A stretch of 64,000 nt of DNA from Haematobacter genomosp. 1. Its GTDB lineage: Bacteria > Pseudomonadota > Alphaproteobacteria > Rhodobacterales > Rhodobacteraceae. Of the stretch, positions 62,971 through 64,000 are shown piece after piece. How positions within the stretch are numbered: the first letter of the stretch is position 1; every line of letters begins with the position of its first letter. The stretch spans positions 1 through 64,000 of the forward strand of contig NZ_NIPW01000034.1 of the NCBI RefSeq assembly GCF_002196855.1. Direction: 5' to 3'. The position numbers and the translations under genes are program-made. The notes beneath the pieces were generated by a model, which saw only the letters and a list, made by a program, of their open reading frames with translations, had not been told where the DNA came from and made no database searches.

Positions 62971-64000
62971 ATGTCGTTGACGCGTGAATCCGTTCTTGCC
63001 GCTCTCTCCGGCGTTCCTGTGCCGGGGGGCGGCACTCTGGTGAGCCGCGATCTCCTGCGGGCCCTGACGCTGGAGGCAGGCACGGTCCGCTTCGTGATCG
63101 AGGCTGCGGATGCCGACATGGCACGGGGGCTGGAGCCTGCGCGGCAGGCGGCCGAGGCGGCGGTGCGCGGGCTCGAGGGGGTGGAGAAGGTTTCCGCCGT
63201 GCTCACCGCGCCGGCCTCCGCCCCGCCGATGCCCAAGATCGGGCGGCACCCCACGCCGCAGGCTGGCCCGCAACCGGTGAGCGGGGTGGACCGTATTCTT
63301 GCAATCGCCTCGGGCAAGGGCGGGGTGGGCAAGTCCACCGTGTCCTCCAATCTCGCGGTTGCCCTGGCGCGACAGGGGCGGCGCGTCGGCCTGCTGGACG
63401 CGGATATCTATGGTCCGTCACAGCCGCGGATGATGGGTGTCAACCGGCGTCCCGCCTCGCCCGATGGGCAGACGATCATCCCGCTCACCGCCCATGGCGT
63501 CACCATCATGTCGATCGGCTTCATGCTGAGGGAGGATGAGGCGGTGGTTTGGCGCGGCCCGATGCTGATGGGGGCCCTGCAGCAGATGCTGGGGCAGGTG
63601 GCCTGGGGTGAGCTTGACGTGCTCATCGTGGACCTGCCGCCGGGAACGGGGGATGTTCAGCTCACGCTCTGCCAGAAGGCCAATATCACCGGGGCGCTGG
63701 TCGTCTCCACTCCACAGGACGTGGCGCTGCTGGATGCGCGCAAGGCCATCGACATGTTCCGCAGGCTGAACACGCCTGTGCTGGGTCTCATCGAGAACAT
63801 GTCGAGCTTCTTCTGCCCCAATTGCGGGCACGAATCCCATATCTTCGGTCATGGGGGCGTGCGGGCCGAGGCGGAACGGCTGGCTCTGCCGTTCCTGGGA
63901 GAACTCCCTCTCAGCCTCGATGTGCGTGTGGCGGGAGATTCGGGTACGCCGATCGCCGCTGGCGACTCGCCCGAGGCGCAGGCCTATGCGCATTTGGCAG
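62971..64000 (+). CDS. apbC: Mrp/ApbC family Fe-S cluster carrier ATPase, 3' end outside window
   Basis: The first 343 codons are present. Residues 1-80 form a DUF59 (MIP18-like) domain. A P-loop ATPase follows with ASGKGGVGKSTVSSNLAVAL (the deviant Walker A of the Mrp/MinD group), LLDADIYGPSQPRMMG, VDLPPGTGDVQLTL, and the cluster-binding CPNCG. It carries [4Fe-4S] clusters to target proteins in the cytoplasm. The ATG at 62971 follows AGGAAAGGGAAAAG. It is divergent from ccaF1, with about 296 bp of shared intergenic DNA. The stop codon lies beyond 64000. Confidence 0.95.
   Translation, partial: MSLTRESVLAALSGVPVPGGGTLVSRDLLRALTLEAGTVRFVIEAADADMARGLEPARQAAEAAVRGLEGVEKVSAVLTAPASAPPMPKIGRHPTPQAGPQPVSGVDRILAIASGKGGVGKSTVSSNLAVALARQGRRVGLLDADIYGPSQPRMMGVNRRPASPDGQTIIPLTAHGVTIMSIGFMLREDEAVVWRGPMLMGALQQMLGQVAWGELDVLIVDLPPGTGDVQLTLCQKANITGALVVSTPQDVALLDARKAIDMFRRLNTPVLGLIENMSSFFCPNCGHESHIFGHGGVRAEAERLALPFLGELPLSLDVRVAGDSGTPIAAGDSPEAQAYAHLA

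Overview
The window is chromosomal DNA of a GC-rich alphaproteobacterium, almost certainly of the order Rhodobacterales. The support is: a DUF1127 protein followed by CCUCCUCCC-loop RNAs, known from Rhodobacter as CcaF1 with CcsR/'cuckoo' RNAs; the ctaD-DUF2244 pair; the TauE-TIGR02186 pair; a Fur/Mur-type regulator; and strongly GC-biased codons. Genes are dense, usually in short operons with 1-11 bp overlaps. No complete insertion sequence, prophage or CRISPR array was seen.

Layout. 1-4158: the start of a cobalamin gene (cobC), a divergent TetR regulator, then a gene-poor stretch rich in short tandem repeats. This stretch surrounds one Tat-exported metallo-beta-lactamase-fold protein, which has about 24 copies of an 8-bp repeat upstream. 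4159-9297: zincin-like protein, gltX, pntA-pntB. 9493-19181: a peptide-type ABC transporter (binding protein and two permeases, divergent from a double ATPase) with two M20 hydrolases and a DAO-family oxidoreductase, probably one uptake and catabolic island. 19188-25267: Crp/Fnr regulator, degenerate receiver-like protein, moaA, RecD-like helicase, Lrp/AsnC effector domain, TauE/TIGR02186. 25304-29911: BMP-type nucleoside ABC transporter. 30045-34080: nfuA-tsaB-rimI, an acetyltransferase, RNase P RNA, amidase and lipoprotein. 34109-38139: gatCA, ceramidase-like protein, UPF0173, modA. 38380-46304: TIGR01244 pair, tyrS, anmK, cupin, fur-eno, selO, GntR. 46465-54714: HAD nucleotidase, UbiH-like hydroxylase, a small protein, ndk, ABC-F, MarC, retropepsin-like protease, GT2. 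54784-60299: carA, yqeY, two DUF proteins, ctaD, cytochrome c, lipB. 60588-62768: tRNA genes, a self-splicing intron and the stress-RNA locus. 62971-64000: start of the Mrp/ApbC gene.

Most notable points. (1) A tRNA-Arg(UCU) gene is split in its anticodon, between positions 34 and 35, by a 212-nt group IC3-like intron closely resembling the Azoarcus intron. (2) On the minus strand a 70-aa DUF1127 (CcaF1-like) gene is followed by eight hairpins, each with the exact CCTCCTCCC motif in its loop. They are arranged as four two-hairpin units, with 7-12 nt within and 34-38 nt between units. This matches a four-member CcsR/cuckoo array, which probably binds Shine-Dalgarno sequences of target mRNAs. 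(3) The 24-copy 8-bp repeat is open in all six frames and continues in frame into the Tat-exported hydrolase, making it a candidate phase-variable locus. (4) Several operator-like palindromes lie in divergent or upstream regions (203-219, 6019-6030, 19936-19990, 44123-44152).

All family names are from sequence reading alone; no database search was run.
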